Shown here piece by piece: positions 11,053-19,960 of a stretch of DNA of 64,000 nt. Below the pieces are notes generated by a model, which searched no databases, was not told the origin of the DNA, and worked only from the letters and a program-made list of their open reading frames with translations. Numbering within the stretch: position 1 is the first letter of the stretch; every line of letters starts with the position of its first letter. Source of the stretch: Halorussus halobius (GTDB taxonomy: Archaea; Halobacteriota; Halobacteria; Halobacteriales; Haladaptataceae); NCBI RefSeq assembly GCF_004765805.1, contig NZ_SBIU01000003.1, forward strand, positions 868,001 through 932,000. The letters are read 5' to 3'. The position numbers were made by a program, and so were the translations under genes.

Positions 11053-11583
11053 ATGTACGCCGTCGTGGGGTGTAGCGACTGCAACGCGCTCACCATCGTC
11101 GAGGGCCGACCCGAGACCACCCAGTGTCCCCGGTGTGGCAAGCGCCGGCAGTTCGAGAAACTCAAGACGTTCGTCGAGACCGACGACGCGGACCGCGCTC
11201 GCGAGGTGCGGGCGTCGATGCTGGCAAACAGGCAGGGCGAGGGCGACGCCTTCGCGGAGCTGGACTCGTTCGCGGAGATGGACGAACAGGTCGAGGCGGC
11301 GGTCGTCGCCGACGAGGAGTACCTGTCGTCGTCGGGCATCGACGCCGACGAGGTCGCGGCGGCCGCCGACCGCGCCGAGAACCGCTCGGCCAGCACGCGC
11401 GGCCAGTCCCGCGAGGAGACGGTCCGGGCGGCCCTGCGAGAACTCGACCGACCCACCGAGGACGAGGTGGTGGCGTACGCCGACGAGCGCGGCGTGCCCG
11501 CCGACTACGTCCGGCAGGCGCTCGACAAGCTGGTCCGGGCGGGCGAGGTCAGCGAGAGTCGCGGCCGCTATCGCTCGCTGTGA
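11053..11583 (+). CDS. DUF5817-type zinc-ribbon/winged-helix protein
   Basis: The 176-residue protein starts at the ATG at 11053. The frame is open for 37 codons upstream, but that part is Arg-rich and not protein-like. An N-terminal zinc ribbon uses C7, C10, C25 and C28. A helical linker follows (TDDADRAREVRASMLANRQG), then an acidic middle. The C-terminal winged helix is EETVRAALRELDRPTEDEVV, ending YVRQALDKLVRAGEVSESRGRY. A nucleic-acid-binding regulator is likely. The same ribbon and linker pattern reappears at the start of the 1,068-residue protein at 45,322. Confidence 0.75.
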   Translation: MYAVVGCSDCNALTIVEGRPETTQCPRCGKRRQFEKLKTFVETDDADRAREVRASMLANRQGEGDAFAELDSFAEMDEQVEAAVVADEEYLSSSGIDADEVAAAADRAENRSASTRGQSREETVRAALRELDRPTEDEVVAYADERGVPADYVRQALDKLVRAGEVSESRGRYRSL

Positions 11584-12019
11584 GGACGGGTGGGAGTAGC
11601 GACGTCGGGACGGAAAGTCGCGGGTAGGGGTTACGAGGGTCGGGGGCAGCACCCCGACCCGTGGATGACAGGGAGTCGCCTCCCCGCTGGCTGGTGGTGG
11701 CAGGCGGTCCACGAGCGGCTCGGCGGGGCCGGGCCGCGAGCGGTTGGAGATGTGGGGCTGGAGACCGAATCGAACCGGCCGCGGCCCCGGTCGAGCGGCG
11801 GAAGAGCGCAGTGCAGGAACGTCCACCCTCTCGGTCGGCCGCTCGTGGACCAGCTACTGCTACCGCCGCGACCGGCATAAAACTCACCAATCCGTGTGGT
11901 GAAAGTAAAAGTGGTCGGGACGCAGGCCCTCGCGGCGTCGCCGCGTCCGGACGCGGCGACCGGGAGACGTTCCGTAATCCGGTAGCCACAAGACCACGCG
12001 GTCACAACGTCCGGCAACG
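11584..12019. other. Intergenic region without a visible gene
   Basis: I see no protein-like frame in these 436 bp. An AT-rich patch (11,875-11,910, ataaaactcacc and gtgaaagtaaaagtgg) may be promoter sequence for the 12,020 gene or an unannotated short transcript. No tRNA fold could be completed. Confidence 0.5.
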
Positions 12020-12343
12020 ATGTCCCAGGCCGCGACGCTCGTCGGCTTCCTGCTCATCATCGCCGTCAACACTGTGGTAGCGTCGGTCGTCATCCGATTC
12101 TTCCGGCTCCGGCTCTCGACCCAGTGGGGCGCGGTGGTGTACACCGCCGTCGTCGTCCCGCTCGTGTTCGTCGCGACGACCATCCTGCTGTCGGGAGTCG
12201 TCGGCTTCGGCGGCGAGGGCGTCGGCGACAGGGGGACCGCGCTCGTGCTCGTCTGGCTCGTCCCGTTCACGCTCGCGGTGACCCTCGACGTGTTCTGGCT
12301 GCCGTCGCCCGACGAAGCCGAGACGCCCGAGCGGGCGAGGTGA
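12020..12343 (+). CDS. Small integral membrane protein
   Basis: The 107-residue protein has three or four hydrophobic helices: TLVGFLLIIAVNTVVASVV, WGAVVYTAVVVPLVFVATTILLS and ALVLVWLVPFTLAVTLDVFWL. A short acidic tail ends in SPDEAETPERAR. It looks like a conserved haloarchaeal membrane protein of unknown role. No enzymatic motif is visible. It converges on the Fic/Doc gene. Confidence 0.7.
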   Translation: MSQAATLVGFLLIIAVNTVVASVVIRFFRLRLSTQWGAVVYTAVVVPLVFVATTILLSGVVGFGGEGVGDRGTALVLVWLVPFTLAVTLDVFWLPSPDEAETPERAR

Positions 12344-12386
12344 GGAGTTCGGCGGTCGCGGCTCGCCGGACCGACGCTGTCCGGGG

Positions 12387-12896
12387 TTATTCGTCGGCGA
12401 GGGCGTCGTAGACGTCGCGGTGTTCCTCGCGGTCCCGCCGGGCGGTCGCGCGCAGTGTCTCCGGAAACGCGTCGCCGGACCCCTCGACGGGTTCAGCGGT
12501 CGTCCGCTCGGCGAGATACTCGACGACGCCGGACTCGTCGAGCAAGCCCTCGCGGACGCCGAGGAGTTTGAGCAGCAGTCGAACGTCGTCCCCGTAGTCG
12601 AAACGGTGTCCGTTCGCCGCCAAGAAGACCGTCGTGGCGTTGAGCGAAGTTCGCTTGTTGGCGTCCACGAACGGATGGGTCGCGGCGAGCAACCGCAGAA
12701 GGTGGAACCCCTTCTCGTGTACCGAGTCCGGCACGTCGCCGAAATGACCCCACTCGACGTACTCGAGTGCGAACGCCAACTGGTCTTCGTCACGGACGCC
12801 GGGTTCGCTGGTATCGTACTCGGCTACGATATCCTCGTGAATGTCGAGGAGGTCGGTGACGGTGGGATACCAGAACCCGTCGTCCGGTTCGGCCAT
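12387..12896 (-). CDS. Doc-like Fic-domain toxin (death-on-curing family)
   Basis: The 169-residue protein carries the Fic/Doc active-site motif HPFVDANKR (residues 74-82), followed by T-S-L-N-A. Its length and the conserved KGFHLLRLLAATHPF helix fit the Doc subgroup. Doc toxins phosphorylate elongation factor Tu, and other Fic proteins AMPylate targets. Classic Doc is encoded after a Phd antitoxin, but only 53 bp separate this gene from the upstream isomerase gene, too little for one. It may be an orphan or have been co-opted for another role. Confidence 0.82.
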   Translation of the reverse strand: MAEPDDGFWYPTVTDLLDIHEDIVAEYDTSEPGVRDEDQLAFALEYVEWGHFGDVPDSVHEKGFHLLRLLAATHPFVDANKRTSLNATTVFLAANGHRFDYGDDVRLLLKLLGVREGLLDESGVVEYLAERTTAEPVEGSGDAFPETLRATARRDREEHRDVYDALADE

Positions 12897-12949
12897 CGGT
12901 TCCCCCGTTCTCCGCTGACTGAAAAGAAACTACCGGAGAGGTGACCGCC

Positions 12950-13927
12950 CTACTCCTCCCACGGCTCGCCGCCCTGCTGGTCGCCGAACAGTTCCCGCAT
13001 CAGCGTCACGATGCTCTCGGGCGGGAACTGGCCGCGCTCGGTCACGATGGCGTCGACGTATCTGGGCGGGGTCACGTCGAACGCGGGGTTCTCGACGGTC
13101 AGGCCCCCGGCCGCGTCGCCGTCTATCTCCGACTCCTCGTCGGCGCTGAGCACCTCCCGTTCGTCGCGCATCTCTATCTCGACGGTGTGGCCGGTCATCG
13201 TGTCGGGGTGGAGCTTGAGCGTCTGGGCCGCGACCATGACGGGGACGCCCCGCTCGCGGGCGTTGACCGCGAGTCCCGAGGTGCCGATTTTGTTGACGAC
13301 CGAGCCGTCGGCCGCGATGGAGTCCGCGCCCACGAGGACGTGGTCGGCGTCGTCGAGGTAGCGTCGGGCGGCGTTGTCCACGACGAGCGTGACCGGGACG
13401 TCCCACTCGCGCAACTGCCGGGCGGTGATGTGGCCCTGCTTGCGCGGCCGGGTCTCCTTGACGATGGCCCGAATCTCCTTGCCCTGGTCGAGCGCGGCCT
13501 CGACGCACGAGAGCGCGTCGGTCGAGTGACAGTGGGTCATCACGGTGTCGCCGTCCCTGAGCCGGTTCGCGCCGATTCGGCCGAGGTTGTCCTGGGCCTG
13601 GTCGAGTTCCCGCCGGAACTCGGCGGCGGTCGTCTCGACGCTCTGGCGCAGGTCGGCCACGCCGTCGCCCACCATCCCCCGGAGGACGTACCGCAGCGCG
13701 TTCGGCAGGCTGACCGCCGTGGGTCGAGTCTCGCGGAGGTGGCGGGCCGCCGCGCGCATCTCCGCCCGGAAGGCCTCGGGGTCGCCGGCGTCGCTCTCGG
13801 CGGCCTGCTCGTCGAGCGCTCCGGCCGCCGCGTCCGCGATGGTGGCCGCGCCCCGAATCTCCATCTCGGCGATGTCGTCGGCCACCGACGCCACGGTCGC
13901 GTGGACGTCGGGCTCGGTCTGGTCCAT
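12950..13927 (-). CDS. Ribose-1,5-bisphosphate isomerase (eIF2B-like family)
   Basis: The 325-residue protein, starting at the ATG at 13927, belongs to the eIF2B-alpha/MtnA-like isomerase fold. Landmarks are MEIRGAATIADAAAGAL (N-terminal helix bundle), THCHSTDALSCVEAA, ETRPRKQGHITAR, and GADSIAADGSVVNKIGTSG with the catalytic-type Asp. Archaeal R15P isomerase makes ribulose 1,5-bisphosphate from AMP-derived R15P. Type III RuBisCO then uses it in nucleotide salvage. An MtnA or eIF2B-like role cannot be fully excluded. The doc-like gene follows on the same strand. Confidence 0.85.
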   Translation of the reverse strand: MDQTEPDVHATVASVADDIAEMEIRGAATIADAAAGALDEQAAESDAGDPEAFRAEMRAAARHLRETRPTAVSLPNALRYVLRGMVGDGVADLRQSVETTAAEFRRELDQAQDNLGRIGANRLRDGDTVMTHCHSTDALSCVEAALDQGKEIRAIVKETRPRKQGHITARQLREWDVPVTLVVDNAARRYLDDADHVLVGADSIAADGSVVNKIGTSGLAVNARERGVPVMVAAQTLKLHPDTMTGHTVEIEMRDEREVLSADEESEIDGDAAGGLTVENPAFDVTPPRYVDAIVTERGQFPPESIVTLMRELFGDQQGGEPWEE

Positions 13928-14650
13928 GCGCCGAGGTACGAACTGCGGGCGCAAAAGTCGTCTGGGTGCGGTCGAATGGACGTGTTCGGAGCCGACGAGT
14001 TCGAGTGTGACAGGCCTCGAACGCTCTCGGAGTGCTCTCCAGCGATACAATCACTGCAACCTCCTCGAAAGCCCTCGGCGCGCTCGCCCGGCCGGGACTC
14101 GCTGCGCTCCTCGGCCGCCGGCCTGCGGTGCTTGCGTCGTCCGGGCCGGACCGACCCCGCCTCGCCCTTTCAGTCCGCCGAGGTGGTGGCTGTGTCACCG
14201 GCCGAACCCGACGTTTCCACGCCGTGGCGCGACTACCGAGCCTCCCAGTCCGGCGCGTGCTGGCGCGACCTCGTGTCGCGCCAAACGCGCGAGGGATGAG
14301 GACCGCAGCGAAGCGAGGACCGCAATCGGTTGGGGAGGCCTGTGGCTCGCGGTCGCCGGTCGGGTGCGACTGAAAGGGGCCGCCCGGTCGCGCACCGCGT
14401 GGTCGTCTCTGGCGGCTCTATCTGCGGCGGGCAGTGCGGAGAGCCGCAGATATCCGCCAGAGCGACCGCGAGCGGGCGGGGGCTTTCGGGGATAACTTCG
14501 CAGTGTGGTCGGGTGCTGTGCAAAGCGAGCGGGCGGAGACTTTCCACATTCACCTCACTACGAGTAGCACGATTACAGCAGAAACTCCAACGACGTCGTT
14601 CGGTTCCGCCACCCACACCTTCTTTGTCGTCGCCCGACCACCCACGGAGC
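13928..14650. other. Long intergenic region with degenerate haloarchaeal repeats
   Basis: This 723-bp gap has no credible gene. It contains cgaaagccctcggcg near 14,066 and ccctttcagtccgcc near 14,165. Similar strings recur in the 33,018-33,474 gap, so they appear to be dispersed intergenic repeats. A strong hairpin at 14,407-14,462 is listed separately. An AT-richer stretch (14,560-14,640) precedes the M28 peptidase gene and probably holds its promoter. Confidence 0.55.
14407..14462. repeat. Composite inverted repeat (two-step stem-loop)
   Basis: Two nested 9-bp arms pair perfectly: 14407-14415 (ctctggcgg) with 14454-14462, and 14420-14428 (atctgcggc) with 14443-14451. They are separated by a 4/2-nt internal loop. 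The outer gtcg/cgac bases extend the stem. It could be an RNA hairpin or the remnant of a mobile element end. Confidence 0.7.
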
Positions 14651-16024
14651 ATGACCGAGGTACCCGAGGCGGTCGTCGGCGACGCCTACACCAGCACGTT
14701 CGCGTGGGAGACGCTCGAATCGCTCGTGGAGGTCGGCAACCGGATGGCCGGGCAAGACGGCGAGCGCGAGGGCGCGGCGGTCGTCGCCGACGCCTTCGCG
14801 GACGCGGGCCTGCGCGAGGTCGAGACGAACGAGTTCGAGGTTCCCGGCTGGTGGCGCGGGTCGTCGTCGCTGACCCTCGACGACCCCCACGCCCGCACCT
14901 TCGAGGCCGACCACGAGGTCATCGCGCTACCGGGCACGCCCGCCGGCGAGGTCTCGGGCGACGTGGTCGACGTGGGCTACGGCACCAGCCAGGAGTTCGA
15001 GGCCGCCGACGTCGAGGGGAAGGTGGCGATGGCCTCCAGCGAGACGCCCGAGGACCACGACCGGTGGCTCCACCGGATGGAGAAGTACGTCGCGGCCGCC
15101 GAGGCCGGCGCGGTCGGGTTCGTGTTCCGCAACCACGTCGAGGGGTGTCTGCCGCCGACCGGCGAGGTGGGGTATCACAACCGGCCGGGACCGATTCCGG
15201 CGGTCGGCGTCTCCAAGGAGGTCGGAGCCAGACTCGCGCGCTACTGCGGGGACGACGAGGCTCACGCCACGCTGTCGGTCGACTGTCGGAACGAGCCGAC
15301 GACCTCACGGAACGTCGAGGCCGTGGTCGGGCCGGACGGCGACGTTCCGGAGGTTCTGGTCACCGCGCACGTCGACGCCCACGACGTCGCGGAGGGGGCC
15401 AACGACAACGGCGCGGGGTCGGCGCTGGTCGCGGAGGTCGGCCGCCTGCTCGCCCGCGTCGCCGAGGACCTCGACGCGCGCGTCCGACTCGTCACGTTCG
15501 GCTCGGAGGAAATCGGCCTCTGGGGCGCGTACCACTGGGCCGACAGCCACGACCTCGACGCGGTGAAGGCGGTCGTGAACGTCGACGGTGCCGGGGGGTC
15601 GCGGAACCTCGGCATCGGCGCGAACGAGTTCGACGACCTCGCGGCGGCGTTCGAGGACGCGACCGACGCGCTCGGCGTGCCCCTCTCGCGACACGACACC
15701 ATCAGCCCGCACGGCGACCAGTGGGCGTTCGTCCAGGAGGGCGTCCCGGCCGTGATGGCCCACGCCGAGTCCGAGGGGACCGGTCGCGGCTGGGGCCACA
15801 CCCACGCCGACACGATCGACAAGCTCGACCCCCGAGACCTCCGGGCCATGGCGGCCGCGCTGACGGCGTGCGTGTTCGAACTCGCGGACGCGGACCGCGA
15901 GTTGTCCCACCGGTCCCGCGAGCAAGTGCGGGACAGCATCGACGACGGCTACGTCGAGGAACTCAAGCGCGGCGGTCGGTGGCCCTACGACGAGGACCCC
16001 CGAACGGGCGCGGACGGGGAGTGA
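14651..16024 (+). CDS. M28 family aminopeptidase-like metallopeptidase with PA insert
   Basis: The 457-residue protein starts at the ATG at 14651. The frame upstream is open but not protein-like. The di-zinc site of M28 peptidases is visible: H240 in TAHVDAHD, D252 in GANDNG, E286/E287 in FGSEEIGLWG, D312 in VNVDGAG, and the late His in GWGHTHADT. Residues about 95-215 form the protease-associated insert. No signal peptide is present, so it is probably cytoplasmic. A T-run after the stop suggests it is transcribed alone. Confidence 0.9.
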   Translation: MTEVPEAVVGDAYTSTFAWETLESLVEVGNRMAGQDGEREGAAVVADAFADAGLREVETNEFEVPGWWRGSSSLTLDDPHARTFEADHEVIALPGTPAGEVSGDVVDVGYGTSQEFEAADVEGKVAMASSETPEDHDRWLHRMEKYVAAAEAGAVGFVFRNHVEGCLPPTGEVGYHNRPGPIPAVGVSKEVGARLARYCGDDEAHATLSVDCRNEPTTSRNVEAVVGPDGDVPEVLVTAHVDAHDVAEGANDNGAGSALVAEVGRLLARVAEDLDARVRLVTFGSEEIGLWGAYHWADSHDLDAVKAVVNVDGAGGSRNLGIGANEFDDLAAAFEDATDALGVPLSRHDTISPHGDQWAFVQEGVPAVMAHAESEGTGRGWGHTHADTIDKLDPRDLRAMAAALTACVFELADADRELSHRSREQVRDSIDDGYVEELKRGGRWPYDEDPRTGADGE

Positions 16025-16080
16025 AAGTCGAGTCCCCGCGCTCGCTGGCGTTCGAGTTGCACACCGACGAATCCGCTACC

Positions 16081-16085
16081 TTTTT
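16081..16085 (+). terminator. Oligo-T run between the M28 gene and nucS
   Basis: Five T follow the M28 stop by 56 nt and precede the nucS ATG by 28 nt. The run could end the M28 transcript, serve as the AT-rich promoter core of nucS, or both. Confidence 0.4.
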
Positions 16086-16112
16086 GCTCCGTTGCTGACC
16101 ACCGGGCAACGA

Positions 16113-16946
16113 ATGGTCGTCGAGCAACTCGACGCGCCCGGCCCGGAGACCGTGGTCGAGGCCGCCAAGGCCGCGTTCCGGGACGGCGCGATGCTGACGG
16201 TGCAGGCTCGCTGCGAGGTCGAGTACGAGGGCCGGACCTCGGGGTATCTGGGGCCGGGCGACCGGATTCTGGTCGCCAAGCCCGACGGCACCTTCCTCGT
16301 CCACCAGCCCACCGGCCACAAGCCGGTCAACTGGATGCCGGGCGGCGGGACCGTCTCGCCGCGCCTGAGCGAGGGCGGCGCGGCGCGTAGCGACGCGGGC
16401 GAATCGAGCGGCGACGAGTCGAGAGTCGCCGTCCTGCTCGCCCGCCGCACCAATCCGACCGAGCGCGTCGAGGCCCGGATTCTGGAGGCCCACGGGCTCA
16501 CGCGGTTCGACGCCACCGACGGCGCGACCTACGAGGAGTCGGGCACCGAGGCCGAGATGCACGAGTACATCGAGCGCAACCCCGACGCGCTGGAGGCGGG
16601 GCTCCGCATCGTCGAACACGAGCGCGAGACCACGTACGGCTTCGTCGACTTCTTCGCGCGCGACGAGTCGGGCACGCCGGTCGTCGTCGAGGTCAAGCGC
16701 ATCCAGGCCACGCTGAACCACTTCGACCAGCTCCGGCGGTACGTCTCGCTGTACGCCGACGGCGAGGCGTCGGGCGAGGGCGGCGCGAGCGTCGAGGACG
16801 GCGAGGTTCGCGGGATGCTCGTCGCGCCCTCGGCCTCCGAGCGCGTCAAGCGGGCGCTCCGGGACGCGGGACTGGAGTTCGTCGCGCTGCCGGAGTTCGA
16901 GACCGACGCCAGGGGGTCGACCGAGGCGAAGCTGACCGACTTCTGA
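16113..16946 (+). CDS. nucS: Endonuclease NucS
   Basis: The 277-residue protein has the two-domain NucS layout. The N-terminal beta-sandwich contains CEVEYEGRTSGYLGPGDRI and the tetrapeptide-rich HQPTGHKPVNWMPGGG, which binds DNA ends. The C-terminal RecB-like nuclease has VDFFARDESGTPVVVEVKR (Asp, Glu-x-Lys). NucS/EndoMS cuts both strands at mismatches in archaea and actinobacteria, working with the PCNA clamp. The ATG at 16113 is preferred over the TTG seven codons earlier. An acidic linker extends the middle. Confidence 0.93.
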   Translation: MVVEQLDAPGPETVVEAAKAAFRDGAMLTVQARCEVEYEGRTSGYLGPGDRILVAKPDGTFLVHQPTGHKPVNWMPGGGTVSPRLSEGGAARSDAGESSGDESRVAVLLARRTNPTERVEARILEAHGLTRFDATDGATYEESGTEAEMHEYIERNPDALEAGLRIVEHERETTYGFVDFFARDESGTPVVVEVKRIQATLNHFDQLRRYVSLYADGEASGEGGASVEDGEVRGMLVAPSASERVKRALRDAGLEFVALPEFETDARGSTEAKLTDF

Positions 16947-17066
16947 GCGCCCGGACCGTACGGCGGTCGGCCCCGCGGGCCGGTCACACCACTCTTGGCG
17001 GTCGCGGCCGTACTTCGAGGAAATGTGCGAGCGGAGTGACAATCGGGTCCGGGGACCGGACCGCGC

Positions 17067-18719
17067 ATGAACGCCGACTGGCTCCACGAGAACCCGCTCC
17101 TCCCGTGGCTGACCCGACGCCAGCGAATCGTGGTGGCGTGGGGTGCGGTCGTCGTCCTGATAGTCCTCGGCTACTCGGTGCTGTACAACTACGGGATGCG
17201 GACGCTCGAAGGCGAGACCCACTCCATCTTCCGGTCGTTCCAGACCGTCGTGGAGACGATGACCACGACCGGCTACGGCGCGGACTCGCCGTGGGACACC
17301 CCGATGATGAACGTCTTCGTCGCGTTCATGCAGTTGACCGGCGTGTTCATCGGGTTCGCCACGCTCCGGGTGCTGGTCATCCCGCTGTTCGAGCGCGCGC
17401 CGCTCGACCTCAGCGACCGGCTGACCGCCAAGGACGACCACGTCGTCGTCGCGGAGTACCGGCAGGACACCGAGGTACTCCTGGACGAACTGCGGCGACT
17501 CGGCGTCGACTACGTGCTGATAGAGTCCGAAGTCGAGGAGGCCAAGCGCCTCTCGGACGACGGCTATCAGGCCATCCACGGCGACCCGACCGACGACGGG
17601 ACGCTCGACCGCGCCGGCATCGACGACGCGAGCACGCTCGTCACCGACGCCGGCGACGACAACGTCGACGTCGTCCTGACCGCGCTCCGGCACAACGACG
17701 CGCTCGAAGTCGTCGCCCTCACCGACTCGCCCGCTCACGAGGAGGCGCTGCGCGACGTCGGGGCCGACCGAGTCGTCTCGCCCCACGCGCTCATCGGCCG
17801 TCGGCTCGGCCAGAAGGCCAACGCGTGGGCCGACCCGCCCCAGCCCGACGACGCCGCGCTGGGCGACGTCCGGATTCGGGAGGTGCTGGTTCGTCGCACC
17901 AGCCCGCTCGCCGGGACCAGAATCGCCGACACCGCGATCGCCGACCACCCGGACCTGACGCTGCTGGCGGCGTGGCTCGACGGCGACCTCCGGCTCCCGC
18001 CCGACCCGGCCGAGCGAGTCACGCCCAACGCGGTGCTGCTCGTGGCCGGGCCGCGGGCGGCCATCGACGACGTCCAGAGCCACGCGGCGGGCGTCCGACC
18101 GCCGCTCCGCCACTCGAACGTCGTCGTCGCGGGCATGGGGACCGGCGGCCGGGCGGCCGTCGACGCGCTGTCCGACGAGGTCGACGTCACCACCATCGAC
18201 GTCGAGGAGAAGCGGGGCGTCGACGTGGTCGGCGACGTCAGAGACGCCGAGCCGTTCGAGACGGCCGACGTCGAGGAGGCCAGCGGGCTCGTCGTGACCG
18301 TCGACGACGATTCGAGCGCGCTGCTCGCCATCGCCATCGTCCGCACCCTCACCGACGACATCGACGTCCTCGCGCGCGTGAACGACGCGGACAAGCCACC
18401 GAGCGCGTTCGACGCCGGGGCCGACTACGTGCTCTCCATCCAGCGGGTCAGCGCCCGGCTGTTGGCCCGCGAGATACGCGACGAGGACGTGCTCACGCCG
18501 GCCGCCCAGCTCCGTCTCGTCCGGGTGCCGGCCGACGAGTTCGCGGGCCAGCGGTTGCGCGACGTCCAGCCGGGACCCGAGGCCGGCTACGTGTTCGTGG
18601 GCGTCCAGCGGGCCGATTCAGTGGTGACCGACGGGACCACGGAAATCGAGGCCGCCGACCGACTCGTCGTCGCGGGCACGGACGCCACGGTCCGGGAGTT
18701 CGAGCGCGAACTGGCGTGA
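17067..18719 (+). CDS. Potassium channel with two RCK (TrkA-N/TrkA-C) modules
   Basis: The 550-residue protein begins with a two-helix pore unit (IVVAWGAVVVLIVLGYSVLY; MMNVFVAFMQLTGVFIGFATL). The selectivity filter TTTGYGAD lies at residues 66-73. Two cytosolic RCK modules follow: a first TrkA-N (DHVVVAEYRQDTEVLLDEL) with its TrkA-C, and a second TrkA-N (NVVVAGMGTGGRAAVDAL) with a final TrkA-C. The first Rossmann loop lacks the usual glycines and the second keeps a GxGxxG-like loop, so ligand binding may be restricted to one module. It probably handles K+ flux in a salt-in organism. Confidence 0.92.
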   Translation: MNADWLHENPLLPWLTRRQRIVVAWGAVVVLIVLGYSVLYNYGMRTLEGETHSIFRSFQTVVETMTTTGYGADSPWDTPMMNVFVAFMQLTGVFIGFATLRVLVIPLFERAPLDLSDRLTAKDDHVVVAEYRQDTEVLLDELRRLGVDYVLIESEVEEAKRLSDDGYQAIHGDPTDDGTLDRAGIDDASTLVTDAGDDNVDVVLTALRHNDALEVVALTDSPAHEEALRDVGADRVVSPHALIGRRLGQKANAWADPPQPDDAALGDVRIREVLVRRTSPLAGTRIADTAIADHPDLTLLAAWLDGDLRLPPDPAERVTPNAVLLVAGPRAAIDDVQSHAAGVRPPLRHSNVVVAGMGTGGRAAVDALSDEVDVTTIDVEEKRGVDVVGDVRDAEPFETADVEEASGLVVTVDDDSSALLAIAIVRTLTDDIDVLARVNDADKPPSAFDAGADYVLSIQRVSARLLAREIRDEDVLTPAAQLRLVRVPADEFAGQRLRDVQPGPEAGYVFVGVQRADSVVTDGTTEIEAADRLVVAGTDATVREFERELA

Positions 18720-18733
18720 GTTGGTCGTCGTTC

Positions 18734-18926
18734 GGTTGCGGGGCGGTGGCTGTGCGGTGGTGCGGTTGCGGGGCGGCGGCTGTGCGGTGGTGCGGTTGCG
18801 AGGCGGTGGCTGTGCGGTGGTGCGGTTGCGGGGCGGTGGCTGTGCGGTGGTGCGGTTGCGGGGCGGTGGCTGTGCGGTGGTGCGGTTGCGGGGCGGTGGT
18901 GCGGTTGCGGGGCAGTGGCTGTGCGG
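18734..18926 (+). repeat. 30-bp minisatellite, five full and two partial copies
   Basis: Five consecutive 30-bp units start at 18734, 18764, 18794, 18824 and 18854. Each begins ggttgcggggcggtggctgt and ends gcggtggtgc. Two shortened units follow (18884-18902 and 18903-18926). The copies differ by only a few substitutions. The array lies directly after the channel stop codon. The period is a multiple of three, so it makes a spurious open frame of repeated VVRLRGGGCA. Confidence 0.92.
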
Positions 18927-19028
18927 TTCTCATCGGCCTCGGCGGCAGCTAGCTTCGTGGCACAGTCTTCGCCGGTCGGCGTCGAGACACGGGAGGACTC
19001 CCGTCGAATCCTCGGGGAAACCGCGTCC

Positions 19029-19100
19029 GCACAGCCACTGCACGGCAACCGACTGCACAGCCACCGCACGGCAACCGACCGCACAGCCACCGCAGGAGCA
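19029..19100. repeat. 26-bp repeats inverted relative to the 30-bp minisatellite
   Basis: Two 26-bp units (19029-19054 and 19055-19080, each starting gcacagccac) and a partial third read as the reverse complement of the core ggcggtggctgtgcgg unit upstream. The two arrays face each other across about 100 bp. They could fold into a long imperfect cruciform between two convergent genes. Confidence 0.75.
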
Positions 19101-19216
19101 TCCCCAGCACAGTCAGCACACAGCACTCCGACCCGCACGGAAACCCGCAGCACGCCAATCCCAACACTGCAATCCGAAGCGCGACTGGCAGAAAGAACCC
19201 CGAAGGAGGGACGCGC

Positions 19217-19744
19217 TCAGAACCGCTCGGCGACCTGCCGGGTGGTCTCCTCGATACCGTCGGAGTTGTCGACCGCGACGTGGTCGGCCGCGATGGGGTC
19301 GAACCGCTCGCGGAACATGGCGTGGACCTCGAAGTCGGCGTCGGACTCGTCGCCCTCCCGCCTTCGGATGCGCTCGCGCACCACGTCCTCGTCGCACTCG
19401 ACTTTCACCAGCCGGAAGTCGGCGTCCAGCGACTCGGAGAGTTCGAGCGCGCGGTCGCGGTGAGCGGCGTCCTTGAACGTGCCGTCGAGGACGACGCTCC
19501 GACCGCCCTCGACGGTCTCGCGCGCCCGGTCGAACAGTTCGGCGTACACCCGCCGGGACTCCGCGGGCGTGTAGTCGGGGTCCGAGAACAGGTCCTTGCG
19601 AACCACGTCGGTCCGGACGATTCGACCGTCGACTCGGTCGGCCACGTCCTCGGCCACGGTCGTCTTGCCGACGCCCGGCAGCCCGCAGACCACCACCACG
19701 GTCGGCGTCGTCGCCCGCGAGTCGAGGGCGTCGGTCTCAGACAT
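19217..19744 (-). CDS. P-loop AAA_33-type kinase
   Basis: The 175-residue protein has a Walker A loop, CGLPGVGKTTVAED, near residues 20-33. RTDVVRKDLF follows, then a hydrophobic strand ending in Asp (GGRSVVLDGTFKDAAHRDRAL). The last is typical of the AAA_33 small-molecule/nucleotide kinase and zeta-toxin-like group. The LID region is Arg-rich (VVRERIRRREGDESDAD). The substrate cannot be told from sequence. It converges on the K+ channel gene across the minisatellite. Confidence 0.85.
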   Translation of the reverse strand: MSETDALDSRATTPTVVVVCGLPGVGKTTVAEDVADRVDGRIVRTDVVRKDLFSDPDYTPAESRRVYAELFDRARETVEGGRSVVLDGTFKDAAHRDRALELSESLDADFRLVKVECDEDVVRERIRRREGDESDADFEVHAMFRERFDPIAADHVAVDNSDGIEETTRQVAERF

Positions 19745-19960
19745 TCACATCACCGTCCGGCCCTCGACGGTCGTCCGGTCCTCGCGGTTCGGCCACCCCT
19801 CGGCGCTTCGTTGCCGCGCAGGTCGTGGTCATCGCAACTACTGTAACCCACGAAGCCAACGACATATCAAAGTAGTGTCTCGGGTCGGCCCGTCGTCCCC
19901 GGGTCCGACCGGCCACCGCGACTTTTCCGCGCCGAGTCGTACGACAGTCGAACCCGCGAC

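Noticed and set aside
11737..11790. Possible tRNA T-arm on the minus strand (ggttcgattc)
   Set aside because: The T-stem does not pair beyond one base and no acceptor stem could be completed.
18721..19476. 251-codon frame through the minisatellite
   Set aside because: It exists only because the 30-bp repeat is a multiple of three. It then runs antisense through the kinase gene.
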